A model generated the notes under the pieces. It did no database searches and was not told where the DNA came from. It saw only the letters and a list, made by a program, of their open reading frames with translations. Made by a program: the position numbers and the translations under genes. A stretch of DNA of 64,000 bases. Origin: Dugong dugon. Its lineage: Eukaryota; Chordata; Mammalia; Sirenia; Dugongidae. Where the stretch lies: contig CM057481.1 in the NCBI GenBank assembly GCA_030035585.1, positions 56,181,128 to 56,245,127 on the forward strand, given 5' to 3'. Below are positions 34,108-44,892 of the stretch, one piece after another. Position 1 is the stretch's first letter, and each line of letters opens with the position of its first letter.

Positions 34108-34318
34108 AGGGAGCCCTGGTAGCGCAATGGTTAAGCGCTTGGCTGCTAACTGAAAGGTCGGTGGTTCAAACCCACCAGCAGTTCTGCAGGAGAAAAGATC
34201 TGGCAATCTACTCCCATAGAGATTACAGCCTACGAAACCTATGGGGAAGTTTTACCCTGTCCTGTAGGGTCACTAAGAGTCAGAATAAACTCAACGGCAC
34301 ACAACAACAACAACAACA
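34108..34318 (+). mobile_element. AfroSINE, second of a tandem pair
   Basis: Long form: 'gccctggtagcgcaatggtt', 'aaggtcggtggttcaaaccc', 'gatctggcaatctactccca', 'cactaagagtcagaataaac' and an 'acaacaacaacaac' end. It is followed by atttttcctct (34,319-34,329), a third copy of the same target motif. Confidence 0.92.
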
Positions 34319-34537
34319 ATTTTTCCTCTACTTGGGAAGCAGAGTTAAAGCTGTTCTGAAGAATCCGAAGGATTTCTTAGGGGTCTGAAGTCAGGAGACG
34401 CTCCCCTCTCCCTCAGTGTCCTGAGTGCTCCATCCTCTCCTCACCCCTACTCTGCAGTGACCTTCTGGACTCCTTTTCCCTTTATTCCTGTCCTGCATGT
34501 CACACTTCAACACCCTGTTTGTGGCTCCTCCCAAGAA

Positions 34538-34740
34538 TCCAAACCCACTGCTATGGAGTCGATTCTGACGCACAGCTACCCTATAGGACAGAGGAGAACT
34601 GCCCCATAGGGTTCCAAAGGCTGTATGTAATCTTCACAGAAGCTGACTGCCATGTCTTTCTCCCTCAGAGCGGCTGGTGGGTTCGAACTGTCAACATTTT
34701 GGTTAGCAGCCAGCGCTTAACCACGGCACCACTAGGGCTC
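34538..34740 (-). mobile_element. AfroSINE long form, antisense, perfect TSD
   Basis: 'aaacccactgctatggagtc', 'cacagctaccctataggaca', 'gactgccatgtctttctccc' and the head complement 'ggttagcagccagcgcttaa' to 'ctagggctc'. A perfect 13-bp TSD ctcctcccaagaa lies at 34,525-34,537 and 34,741-34,753. Confidence 0.95.
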
Positions 34741-34754
34741 CTCCTCCCAAGAAA

Positions 34755-35625
34755 ATGGAATAGTAATTGATTGGTCAGATTCCGGAATACCTTAAGGCAA
34801 ATTTACTATTGGATGGGGTTCCTGCAAACTAAGAAGTTATATATATGGTGTTGAGGTATAGTATCAAAACTTGTAAGAAAGTCCAATGTTAAAATCATCT
34901 TGTGAATGAACTAAAACACATTCCAAATCTAGAATTCTTCCCCTAATATCTCTCTCAGGTCTACTACACTAGATCCCTTTTACACCTCAGACAATGGCAT
35001 TATAAATTTCCTTTCCTTCCTAGATGTCTGAATTTTATCTCCTTTATTCATAACTTCAACTCTGAGATCCAGTTACAACCCACTCTAAGCAAGACTATAG
35101 GTGTGAAAGGTGAATAAAAATAAAGTTTCCAATCTAGAAATTCATACTTTTAAAGTTTGATTTTGGGTTCCAAAAAGTTACTTCTTGTATCTTTTGGAAT
35201 ATTAAATGATAAGCCCTCTCTGTACTGCCTTTCCACCCCCTCCCCATTTTGTCACAGAGACTTGGGCATTGACAGCCTCTGGAATCAGTGGGAAGAAGTT
35301 GTTGACTTACTATCAGTTTTGAGTTCAGAAATTCTTGTGAAAGCCTTTTTCTCTAAGTCAGCCTAGAACTGGGCCTTTGTTTGACTTTCATGCTATGGGA
35401 TATACCACCTGGGAAGATAATATCCCCTGAAGCTCTGCCAAGGCACTGACTAGAGGAAAGAAGAGTAGGATATGTGGAATATGCGTTTTATTAGACATAA
35501 CAATTGGGTCTAGCTCTCCCTCTGCTCTCCTCCCTTCCTTCTCTTGCTTCCGAGGGGATGAAGACACCTGGATAGAGAAAGCCCAGATATCTCTTCTGTT
35601 CCGTTAGGAACTCATATCTCTCTGC
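34755..35625. other. No recognised feature
   Basis: Apparent single-copy DNA. Confidence 0.45.
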
Positions 35626-35629
35626 CTAA

Positions 35630-35772
35630 GTCCAGGCTTCTCAAACTTTAATGTGTATGTTGTTAATATGTAGTTTCAGAATCAGTAGGTCTGGGGTGGG
35701 GCCAGAGATGTCGCATTTCTGGCAAGCTCTCAGGTGATGCAGATACAGATGCCGCTGATCTGTGGACCACAC
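35630..35772. mobile_element. MER5A-like hAT transposon
   Basis: 'ggcttctcaaactttaatgt', 'gtttcagaatcagtaggtct', 'ggggtggggccagagatgtc' and 'ctctcaggtgatgcagatac' match MER5A; the right end is lost. Confidence 0.75.
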
Positions 35773-36590
35773 ACAAGGTGGCCCTAAGCCACGGTGCTTC
35801 AGCTTCAGCTTGCCAGAGAGTGCCGTACTGGGAAGGAAGCAGGCACAAATCCACCTGACCGTAAATCAGTACTTTGCTTTCTTCAGATTCTATCTCTTGT
35901 ACACCACTCCCTCAAGCTCTCTTGTGAGGGATGACCGGGAAGCAGGTGGGGTCTCTCGGCCCAAACACCATGCCGATACCTTCAGGATGTCACCACTGTT
36001 CCTACCAACAATCTCATTTAACATTCTAGATTTAACACTGCAGTAGTGAGGTGCTTACCCTTCAGAGGGTGATGGCCAATGGCCGTAAGGGTGTCACTGT
36101 CACATTTATTCTTGATTTATGTGTAATTTAAGTGTCTTAAGACACTCAGTCTCCATGGAAGTCATCATCAGTTATGTTGCTGGTATTTTTGGAGCCTCCT
36201 GTGCAGTTACTAGTAAGAGCCTTTGCAAACTAATGACACCTGAATTAAAATAACATCCACCGACACAGCTTTAAATGCAAATGGAAACTCAGCAAAGCTG
36301 CAGAGGCACCTTAGCCTGTTTAATGAGGCAGGCAGGCAGGGAGATAGAGAATTATTCTAGTTGGATTGAGGATGTTAGCAGCCTCTGTGGAATACCTGCT
36401 CCTTAGCCTCTGTTGAATACCTGCTCCTGAATTGTATTGCTTTATGGGATGATTCTTGTAGAAACACTAGCGAATATTTGCTTTGTGGCAGGGACCGAGG
36501 GAAGTACTGTGGAGTAACAAAGATAAATAAGACAAATGCCTGCTTTCCAGAGATCTAAATGCAGCCCAGAACTAACCAGCACATTAATAA
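35773..36590. other. Apparent single-copy DNA, candidate conserved block
   Basis: No repeat recognised in most of it. The part 36,090-36,345 holds an ATGCAAAT octamer-like motif and several AATTAAAA/TAATGA-type runs typical of developmental non-coding elements, but conservation cannot be judged from one sequence. Confidence 0.4.
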
Positions 36591-36599
36591 GAGGAGATT

Positions 36600-37090
36600 T
36601 TAAAGGTTAAGTAGGACGTTAATGTATGCAGCCAATAAATACTTATTAAGTTACCACCATATGCCACGCGTAGTGGTGAAATTAATGGACATAGTTCCTC
36701 CCTCCATAGAACTTATTAAATAGCCAATCATATCAATAAATATGGGATGGCAAATTGATATAAATGCCATGAGAGGTAGATGGGCTAGAAGGAAGCAAAA
36801 AGGGGGACCTGGTTGAGACCAGGAATAAGAGAGAGCTTCTCTGAGGAAGGGACATTTTTCTTGAGACTCTGAAGGATAAGTAGGAGTTTACTAGATGCTG
36901 AGGCAGAAAAGAACTTGGTGCAGCCCAGAACTAAAAGCAAGCCAGTGTGGTCAGGTGGACATGAGGGAGAGGGAGGAGAGGGATAAAATGAGGCTGGACA
37001 AGTAGAGAGAGAAAGCTCATGTAACAGCACCTTGTAGGCCCTGTTATGGAATTGAATTTTCTTCTAAACATGGCGGGAAACCGTGTAATC
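36600..37090 (-). mobile_element. L2 LINE 3' region, antisense
   Basis: Complement of L2: 'aataaatacttattaagtta', 'gagagcttctctgaggaagg', 'gacatttttcttgagactct', 'gccagtgtggtcaggtgg' and 'ccttgtaggccctgttatgg'. Confidence 0.7.
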
Positions 37091-37257
37091 CAATCTGCAT
37101 TTTGAGAAGATGACTATATCTGCAAATAGGAGCAAAGCATAAATGATAGTTGAGGGACCAGTTGGAGCTGTCAGTAGGGACATTTTTCTATCGTGTTCAT
37201 TGAACAGCTTCAACACTAAGTTACCTGAAGTCAACTTGGAGACACATTTGGTCAGAA

Positions 37258-37500
37258 TCTTTCATTCATTCATTCATTCGACAATTATTTATTGTCAAAT
37301 AATTGTCGACAGTGGGGATACAGAAGTGAATACAATGGACAAAATCCCCACCCTCAGAGACTGTATGTTCTTTTTGGATGTGAAAGAGAGACAGATAATG
37401 AAAAAATAAAATATATATAGTCTATGTCAGGTGGTTATATGTGTGATGGAGAAAAATAAAATGTTTAAAGATTATTCTAATTTCTTGCAAGGCTCAAATT
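37258..37500 (-). mobile_element. L2 LINE 3' end, antisense
   Basis: Begins with (attc)n, the complement of the L2 terminal repeat, then 'acaattatttattgtc', 'agtggggatacagaagtgaa', 'ccccaccctcagagactgta', 'gagagacagataatg' and 'ggagaaaaataaaatg'. A perfect 12-bp inverted repeat cgacaattattt / aaataattgtcg sits at 37,279-37,308. Confidence 0.75.
37259..37280. repeat. (ATTC)n simple repeat
   Basis: Five near-perfect attc units at the L2 3' terminus. Confidence 0.9.
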
Positions 37501-37868
37501 TGAAATAATCTTTTGAATTTTATATAGCAGAGGTATGGTTAGATTAAAATTATGTAAATATGTTGAAAAGAAGAAAATCTTTTTTTTTTTTAAGAAGCAA
37601 AACATTCATGGAAAAAGTTGTAGTGGGACAAAATATCACATTCCATGAATGTGGAATTTGACTTCTACAGGAAGCTCCAATTTTCGTTCTTTGGAAAAAT
37701 GAATGAAATAAAAGTAGACATCACATATGTCTTCATGGGGCCACTGATCAATGACAACAGAGTTAATAACATCTGTCTCCAATCCATCTCCACTTGAAAT
37801 GGAAAAGAGAAGGCACTAAAAAGCCGACAAGTTAGTGTTGGGTTGCAGGAAGAATTTTAGCCATATTA
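37501..37868. other. No recognised feature
   Basis: AT-rich apparent single-copy sequence with a run of 12 T at about 37,581. Confidence 0.45.
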
Positions 37869-38027
37869 TCCAAACTCATTGCCGTTGAGTCAATTCCAAC
37901 TCAGAGTGACCCTATAGGACGGAGTAGAACTGCCCTGTAGAGTTTCCAAGGAGCGGCTGGTGGATTCAAACTGACAACCTTTTGGTTAGCAGCTGTAGCT
38001 CTTAACCGCTACGCCCCCTGGGTTTCC
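37869..38027 (-). mobile_element. AfroSINE, antisense
   Basis: 'ccaaactcattgccgttgag', 'caactcagagtgaccctata', 'gagcggctggtggattcaaa' and head complement 'ttagcagctgtagctcttaa' to 'cccctgggtttcc'. Confidence 0.9.
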
Positions 38028-38278
38028 AAGCTAGAATTAATATTGGACAAAGAGCTGAAGAAATTAATTCAAGATTTTTTTTTTTTTAATATATAAGTAA
38101 AATGAAGGAGAAGTGAAAAGATGTTTAAAAAGCTATGGGTTAGGGTTTGAACTTTGTCAACTAAACTTGGGTTTGCATCTTAACGTTGCCGTTTGCTTCC
38201 TTGTGTGACCTGGGACAAATTATTTAACTGAGCTTCATGTTATTTAACTGTAACATGGGAATGATAATAATACTCAAG

Positions 38279-38521
38279 GGTGCCTGGATGGTGTAAATGG
38301 CTAGTAGTTGAACAAGCAGTCAAAGCAAAAGGTAGGTGCTCGACAATTAGCTGAAATGTGGGTGGTTCAAACTCACCCAGAGGCCCCTAGAAAGACAGGC
38401 CTGGTGATCTGCTTCCAAAAGGTCACACCCTGGAAACTCTATAGGAACAGTTCTACTCTGCACACATGGCATCTCTGTAAGTTGGAACAGACTCGACAGC
38501 AGCTAACAACAACAACAACAA
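38279..38521 (+). mobile_element. AfroSINE long variant
   Basis: 'tgcctggatggtgtaaatgg', 'ggtggttcaaactcacccag', 'gaaagacaggcctggtgatc', 'tgcttccaaaaggtcacacc' and tail 'ctgtaagttggaacagactc' ending in (aac)n. The flank aatact on the left recurs, interrupted by the MITE, on the right. Confidence 0.85.
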
Positions 38522-38607
38522 TACAGGCAGTCCCTGGGTTATGAACGTCTGACTTACAGACGACCCATACTTGCCCTTTAATGTTATGTAGATTTGCCCT
38601 CACTTTA

Positions 38608-39170
38608 TTTTTTTATTCTTGTAGTTTAAATGAAGTTTACATTTCAGGTTAGTCTCCCATACAAAAATTTATACATACATTGTTATGTGACCCCAGTTGC
38701 TCTCTCCATACTGTGACAGCACACCCCTCCTGCCCACCCGATTCCCCACGTCCGTTCAACCAGCTCCTGACCCTCTCTGCCTTCCCATCTCACCTCCAGA
38801 CAGAAGCTGCCCGTTTAGTCTCTTGTATCTACTTGAGCTAAGAGGCACACTCCTCATGAGTATTACTTTATTTCCCACTGTCCAGTCCAAACCCTGCCTG
38901 AAGAGTTGGCCTCGGAAATTGTTTCAGTTCTGGGCTGATAGAGAATCAAGGAGCCATGCTTTCTGAGGATCCTCCAGTCTCAGTCAGACCCTTAAGTCTG
39001 ATCTTCTTACTAGAATTTGAGTTCTGCACCCCACCTTTCTCCTGCTCCATCCGAGACTCTCTTCTGTGTTTCCTGTCAGGGCAGTCATTGGTGGGAGCTG
39101 GGCCCCGCTAGTTCTTCTGATCTCAGGCTAATGAAGTCTCTGGTCTATGTAGCCCTTTCTGTCTCTTGAA
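38608..39170 (-). mobile_element. L1 3' end, antisense, perfect TSD
   Basis: T-rich start, then the complement of the 3'UTR seen at 31.7-32.7 kb ('agtttaaatgaagtttacat', 'cagttgctctctccatactg', 'ctcttgtatctacttgagct', 'ctgtcagggcagtcattgg'). A perfect 16-bp TSD atttgccctcacttta lies at 38,592-38,607 and 39,171-39,186. Confidence 0.95.
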
Positions 39171-39299
39171 ATTTGCCCTCACTTTAAAAGGAATGAACCA
39201 ACCTCTATCACAACAAATCCTTCATCACAATCACCTTCACTTGCTGCATATGCAGCTTTTAAACCAATGAAAAGGCTTTGAGCCTTTTCTTGCGCTAAA

Positions 39300-39458
39300 A
39301 CCCAAACCCATTGCCATGGGGTCGATTCTGACTCATAGTGACCCTATAGGACACAGTAGAACTGCCATATAGGGTTTCCAAGGAGCGGTTGGTGGATTCT
39401 GACTGCTGACCTTTTGGTGAGCAGCCTGAGCTCTTAACCACTGTGCCACCAGGGCTCC
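39300..39458 (-). mobile_element. AfroSINE, antisense, with TSD
   Basis: 'acccaaacccattgccatgg', 'gattctgactcatagtgacc' and head complement ending 'gccaccagggctc'. TSD tttcttgcgctaaa (39,286-39,299) and tttcttgcactaaa (39,459-39,472), 13 of 14; the one difference is a CpG-type transition. Confidence 0.95.
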
Positions 39459-39903
39459 TTTCTTGCACTAAAGTAAGGCTAGATAAGAACCATATGCACC
39501 TGTTCTGATTTACCTACAAATTCGACTTAAAGACACAGGAATGAATCTCGTTCGTAACCCAGGGACTGCCTGTACTTACAGTTTTCTGAGAAATAGATAA
39601 AATCATGCAGGTAAAAGTGCTTGGCACTGTGCCTAGCACATAAGTGCTCATTAAATGGACTGTTATTCATAATAAGGAAGGAAAAATGAATCTCTGATTT
39701 TTAAACATCAACTAGAAATACAGAGAACTGATTTTTATGACTAAGAAACATACATTTAGAAGACATAATTTTACAAAAGTGCTTGTATTCATTCTCCTTT
39801 ATTCTGCCTCTTAAGTGGTCTCTAACCCATTTGCCAGTTCTATCGCAAGTTAGTAGTAGGTTAAGGGCGACATAAATTCAGCACAATAGTAGATGCTAAA
39901 TTT

Positions 39904-39920
39904 GTGTGTGTGTGTGTGTG
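39904..39920. repeat. (TG)n microsatellite
   Basis: Eight to nine uninterrupted tg units. Confidence 0.9.
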
Positions 39921-41271
39921 GAATGAGTGGGATGAGGTGGGTAAGATGAAAGGGGCTGAGATGGAATGAGACGAGAGTTGTCCTTAGGCTTGCTGAGGTA
40001 AAACGTTCTCGTAAATGAGACCTGTTGGAATCCCTTCTCTTAACATCTCCCTACCAACAAGGGAACTCATGTTTCTGACCCCCCTCCACACTTGCTCCTC
40101 TTTGGGCCTGGTCCTCTGGGTACCATGTTCTCTGAAACTTTAGCTTCTATCTGCTACCTTCCTCATCAAGTCTTCTCAATTCTATTGCCCATTCTGTAAG
40201 AACCTTGCTAGCTAATTAGATACATTTAATCTTGGCATTATCATCCAATGATCTCTTATTTTGCCTGAAAAATGCTTTTGTGTATGTGAATGCAGTTGGT
40301 ATTTATTGCTGAATGACTGGTATTGATGGTTAGGGATGTATTTATTATACAGGAGGATTGCAGGCATCAAGGCTGTTGAAAACAAAGGAGCTGAGTCAGA
40401 AAATTCGGGAGAAAATGTGTAGGTCAGATCAACTTTATAGTAAGAGATTTTAAAAACAGAGACACATAGAGACAGAGATAGAACAAAAAACTATAATACA
40501 GTTTGTTTTCTTTCTATCACAAAAGTTAACACAACCAAGAATACAGGAGGAATCTATTCAGGTGGAATGAAGGCCTTATACACCTTATTCTCCTAGCAGC
40601 GCTGATAATGAGACCACCCCTTGACCTTACGGTGATGACATTATGATGAGAAAAACCACAATCAAAGGAAGCAAAATTTAATTAGAGTTAAGAATATATG
40701 TGGTCTACCTCTCCCATTTTGAGGGAGGCATCTGTGTGGTTCATGCTTATGAGGAAAGAAACCAGGGGTGTTTACTTGGTCCCTTTGTCACAGGAGCTCT
40801 TCAGGGTAATGCTGACCTGCAGCTTTCTGGGATGACAGTGGTGAGGTCAGTTTAGGTAAGAGATCACACCCGGTTTTTAACCAGCTGTGACCCAGTTCTG
40901 CTAGATGGTGCGTTTGCTGCAGAAGAACCCAGGGACTAGGGAAGGTTCCCCATGCTGTTCTGGTGGGAACGCTCCAGGCAGCCCGCTGCTTTGCTGGTCT
41001 TCCTCTCCTTCCTGTTGCTCAGAAGCACTGGAGGAGGGCCAGAAGCCTGCACTGACACTGTTCTTTTAGATATATTCAAGGAATGTATTCTATTCTGCAT
41101 TTTCCAGCTGTAGAAACAGACCAGGGTAGTCAGTGACCCATCAGGTTTACTCTAGCAAATGGCAGAACAACAGATTGAACTTAGATTCTCTGATTCTTCC
41201 TTTCCTTCCTTCCTTTCATGTTGATTAAGTAGCGTCTGTGTGCCAGGCACTCTGCTAAGAGTTTGTAGATA
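39921..41271. other. No recognised feature
   Basis: About 1.35 kb of apparent single-copy DNA. The last 120 bp ('tgtgtgccaggcactctgct') looks like part of an antisense MIR cut by the SINE pair that follows. Confidence 0.45.
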
Positions 41272-41283
41272 CTTCCTTGCATA

Positions 41284-41478
41284 AGAAATAACCCGTTGCC
41301 TTCTAGTTGATTCCAACTCATAATGGCCCTATAGAATAGAGTAGAACTGCTCCTTAGGGTTTCCTGGGCTGTAATCTTTACAGGAGCAGATTGCCAGGCC
41401 TTTTTCCCAAGGCACCTCTGGGTAGATTCAAACCTCCAACCTTCTGGTTAGCAACCATTTGTACCGCTCAGGGACTCC
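41284..41478 (-). mobile_element. AfroSINE long variant, left member of a bounded pair
   Basis: 'aataacccgttgccttctag', 'cataatggccctatagaata', 'cagattgccaggccttttt', 'ggcacctctgggtagattca' and 'gctcagggactcc'. It has no right-hand TSD of its own; the 12-bp repeat cttccttgcata bounds the pair. Confidence 0.88.
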
Positions 41479-41481
41479 ACT

Positions 41482-41689
41482 AGGAATAATTGTTGTGTGC
41501 TGTGGAGTCAATTCTGACTCATAGTGACCCTATAGGACAGGGTAGAACTGCTCCATAGGGTTTCCAAGGCTGTAATCTTTATGGAAGCAGACTGTCACAT
41601 CTTTCTCCTGCAGAGCGGCTGGTGAGTTTGAACCACCAAGCTTTTGGATAGCAGCCGAACGCTTAACCACTGTGCCACCAGGGCTCCTT
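41482..41689 (-). mobile_element. AfroSINE, right member of a bounded pair
   Basis: 'ttgttgtgtgctgtggagtc', 'ctcatagtgaccctatagga', 'ctgtcacatctttctcctgc' and the head complement 'gatagcagccgaacgcttaa' to 'gccaccagggctc'. Its right edge meets cttccttgcata (41,690-41,701). Confidence 0.9.
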
Positions 41690-41799
41690 CTTCCTTGCAT
41701 ATGTCTTTTAAATACAATTACTCTTGGATGGATCGAATCCATTTGTCATTAACATCTGCATAGGTATGTAATGAGATGATATCTTCTATAAATGCTTAC

Positions 41800-41955
41800 G
41801 GAGCCCTGGTGGCGTAGAGGTTAAGGGCTTGGCCACTAACCAAAATGTCAGCAGTTTGAATCCACCAGCTGCTCCTTGGAAACACTATGGGGCAGTTCTA
41901 CTCTGTCCTATGGGGTCGCTATGAATAGGAATACACTTGATGGCAATGGGGTATA
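41800..41955 (+). mobile_element. AfroSINE, short form
   Basis: 'ggagccctggtggcgtagag', 'atgtcagcagtttgaatcca', 'gcagttctactctgtcctat' and 'gtcgctatgaataggaatac'. Confidence 0.9.
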
Positions 41956-42291
41956 AAAGTTTATCACTATTACAAATAATCAACAATTCCTGGTTTTTGT
42001 CTAGTCTAAGATCAGGAGCTCTGAGAGGATGTGAATCGGAGAAAGAATTTTAGAGCATGTGCTTCAGAGAAGAAAGTAGGTTTTAGCAATAGTCTACAAA
42101 CATACTATAGATCTTAAGGAATCCTTTTGGATACAACAGCTGTATTGGGTATTAGGAGACTTGAGTTTTTGTCCCCAGTCAGCTATTTGTAAATCGTAAC
42201 CTTGGGTAGATTGCTTATATTTCTCATGCATAAAATAAAGGTCTTGAATTGTATAACTTCCAAGGTCCCACTCAGCTGTTTCTTTTTGTGT

Positions 42292-42480
42292 AAAGGAACG
42301 TGGGATTTTGAATCAGAGGACCTGGTACTTCTGCTTACTAGCTTGTGACCCTGGTAAGGTCATTTGATGTTCCTGAAACTAGGTTCATTCTCTGCAAATC
42401 AGAAGAGAAGTGATATTATCTAGAATGCAGACCCGGTTTTTAGCACAGTACCTGGCACTTAGTAGGAACTGAAAAGCATT
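42292..42480 (+). mobile_element. MIR SINE
   Basis: 'gtgggattttgaatcagagg', 'cttactagcttgtgaccctg', 'cctgaaactaggttcattct' and 'gcacagtacctggcacttag'. Confidence 0.7.
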
Positions 42481-43700
42481 TTTTAAAAAAATGAGTGAAT
42501 ACTTTTCTACCTTGCAAAGATTAAATGAAATCAGGCATGTGAAAGAAGTTTGGAAACTATACAGCATGGTTTCAATAATATTTAATATGTGTATTACGAA
42601 GCTAATTTACTTTAAAAAATTTCCTATGTTGTGGGCTGAGCATGATCCCTTAAGCAGAATTACTTGTTCAAATGAGAGTTCATCTCCAAATTTCTCAGTG
42701 CACAATAAAACAACAGAAAGTCAGGCAGGAAAAAAAACTGAGTTGGGACACCATTTAATGAGCTATTAAACTTCCCACCAGAAAAGCAGGAACTCAGAGG
42801 GGGTACAAAATAGCAACTACTGCATAACCAGCCAAAGAATAAGCTACATTTAAGAGCCAGCAGTCCAATCTTAATACGCCTACAAGATAAACTAAACGGG
42901 GCAGGGGAAGATGCGAACAGCCAGCTTTGGCTCAGAGGCTTCCCTGTAAGGTAAAATTTATTCATCATTAACACTCCAATTTCCAGGCAACACTCTTAAT
43001 ATGGACTTGTAGCCTTCATATGAGAATGACAAGTAGCTTAAAGTATAAAAAGCTGCTTCTGCTGCAGAGTCTTAGATTAGACTTTCCTGGAAATGATGGT
43101 TTGGTTTCAAGTTGTCAATGTTATTTAAATGCCACAGTGGTTTTTCACCCTCACCCCCACCCCACCATTCTAGTTTTTCAACTATTGCTTTCCCATTCTT
43201 GAGAGAATTGTAGGGGGACCAGCTGTGATTCAGTCTGGCTTTGATCTTAGTAGACTTTCCATGTTTCCCATGAATGATTTCTCTCATTGAGAGTTACTTT
43301 GAGCTTGAGATAGTGTTCAATGTTCTCAGAAGACTTAAAAAAAAAAAAAAAAATCCCTTAGGTGTGTGATAGAAAGAAAGAACATTGCCTCCTTATTTCC
43401 GCTCCAGTTCATCCATCTAAAAGGCAGGCCAGTGGGAAGGCTGGAACAAAGGCTAGACTAAACCAACATTCTGGTTCCAATATTTGCTATTTATATATTG
43501 TACCAAGAAACCTGCTGGTTGCCCCATGGAGTGAACTGGAGAGGAAAGAAAGATAGCTGTGAGTAAAAAGGGCATAGTAGATAAGAGCTTATGTTTCTTC
43601 AGGGGTTAGTATGGACTAGGTATTTTATTAGCAAGAACAGCTGCAAAAATAGCAGCAGCACCAATAACCACAAAGCAACTACCATTTAACTGAGTGTCCC
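42481..43700. other. No recognised feature apart from an A-run
   Basis: Apparent single-copy DNA with a poly-A run at 43,337-43,353. A 104-codon minus frame at 42,660-42,974 has no domain. Confidence 0.45.
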
Positions 43701-43704
43701 CACA

Positions 43705-44272
43705 GTCAAGAAATGAAATGACATATTTCATTAGGCAAATCTGCTGCAAAATACCTCTTTAAAGTTTTAAAAAACAAAGACGTCACTTTGATGACTAAGG
43801 TGTCCCTGTCCCAAGTCATGGTCTTTTCAATCACCTCATATGTATGCAAAAGCTGGACAACGAAAAAGGAAGGCAGAAGAAGAACTGATACATTCAAATT
43901 ACGGCTTTAGCAAAGAGTATTGAACATACTGTGGACTGCCAGAAGAACAAACAAATCAGTCTTACAAGAAATACAACCAGAATGTTCCTTAGAAGTGAGG
44001 ATGACAAGACTTTGGCTTGCTTACTTTGGACATGTCATCAGGAAAAGACCAATCGCTAGAAAAGGACATCCTGTTTGGTAAAGTAGAGGGTCAGTGAAAA
44101 TGAGGAAAATACTCAACGAAATGGATTGACACAATAGCCAAAACAATGAACTCAAATATACTACTGATCATGAAAATGATGCAGGACTGGGCAACATTTT
44201 ATTCTGTTATACACAAGGTCTCAATGAGTCAGAGCCAACTTGATGGCAACTAACAACAACAACAAACTATGT
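43705..44272 (+). mobile_element. RTE (BovB-like) LINE 3' portion
   Basis: 'gctgcaaaatacctctttaa', 'gtcatggtcttttcaatcac', 'ggacatgtcatcaggaaaag', 'agtagagggtcagtgaaaat', 'gatgcaggactgggcaac' and 'caatgagtcagagccaactt', ending in (aac)n. It covers the last part of ORF2 and the tail. The minus-strand element at 48,145-50,625 contains the complement of the same text. Confidence 0.85.
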
Positions 44273-44475
44273 GTCAGACGCTATGCAAGTTGAATCATAT
44301 ACCTTGACTCATTTATTCCTTACAAATAGCATTTGAAGCTTTAACCAATGAGGAAATGGAGGTAAAGAGAAGTTAAGTGATTTGCCCAAGAATACTTAAC
44401 CAGAATGAGACAGACTGGGATTGAAACCCGGTACATCTCATTTTAGAGCCCAGGGTCTTTCTGTTTCATCATGCT
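44272..44475 (-). mobile_element. MIR SINE, antisense
   Basis: 'gtcagacgctatgcaagttg', 'gaggaaatggaggtaaagag' and 'ggattgaaacccggtacatc'. Confidence 0.7.
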
Positions 44476-44892
44476 ATGGAATATCAACAAGGAGCTCAAG
44501 GACTTTTGCATGGTGGCCTTATCTTTCTGTCTTTACTGATTTCCAGGGCTTATATGAGGGAAAATAGGGTTGGCTCAGGGTTGATTCAGAGACCCCTTTT
44601 TGCTGAGAGAGTGAAAGAGTGATGTGTTGGCAAAAGAAAAAAGCAGTAGTACTCAAGTTTAGAAAGTATCCCAGTGATGACTCTGCAATCTAGTAGCAGG
44701 GTTAAGACCAGTATGGTGATAATTAATCTATCAGCTATGTATATTTCCAAAGAGGAAACACAAGGTTCAATGGGCTAGTCAAAGCAGAGATAAATCATAT
44801 TTGGTTGGGTGGAAGAGATGGACTCAGACAAGGTTTCATGGAGGAGGTGGCTTTTGAGCACTGCTTTAAAAGCTATGCAGCATTCTGGCAGG

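Larger units (their letters stand above)
38524..39572. mobile_element. Tigger-like MITE split by L1 and AfroSINE
   Basis: Left end 'caggcagtccctgggttatg' and right end 'cgtaacccagggactgcctg' are complementary. TA lies on both sides (38,522-38,523 and 39,573-39,574). Own sequence: 38,524-38,607, 39,187-39,285 and 39,473-39,572, about 283 bp, matching the copy at 3,224-3,554. Confidence 0.88.
38145..39668 (+). mobile_element. MIR SINE split by four later insertions
   Basis: MIR left part 38,145-38,278 ('ggtttgcatcttaacgttgc', 'cctgggacaaattatttaac', 'gggaatgataataatactc'). MIR right part 39,573-39,668 ('ttctgagaaatagataaaat', 'gtgcttggcactgtgcctag', 'cataagtgctcattaaatgg'). Between them lie an AfroSINE and a Tigger-like MITE that itself carries an L1 and an AfroSINE. 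Confidence 0.85.

Noticed and set aside
42660-42974. 104-codon minus-strand frame
   Set aside because: No domain, skewed composition, and no support for splicing or conservation.
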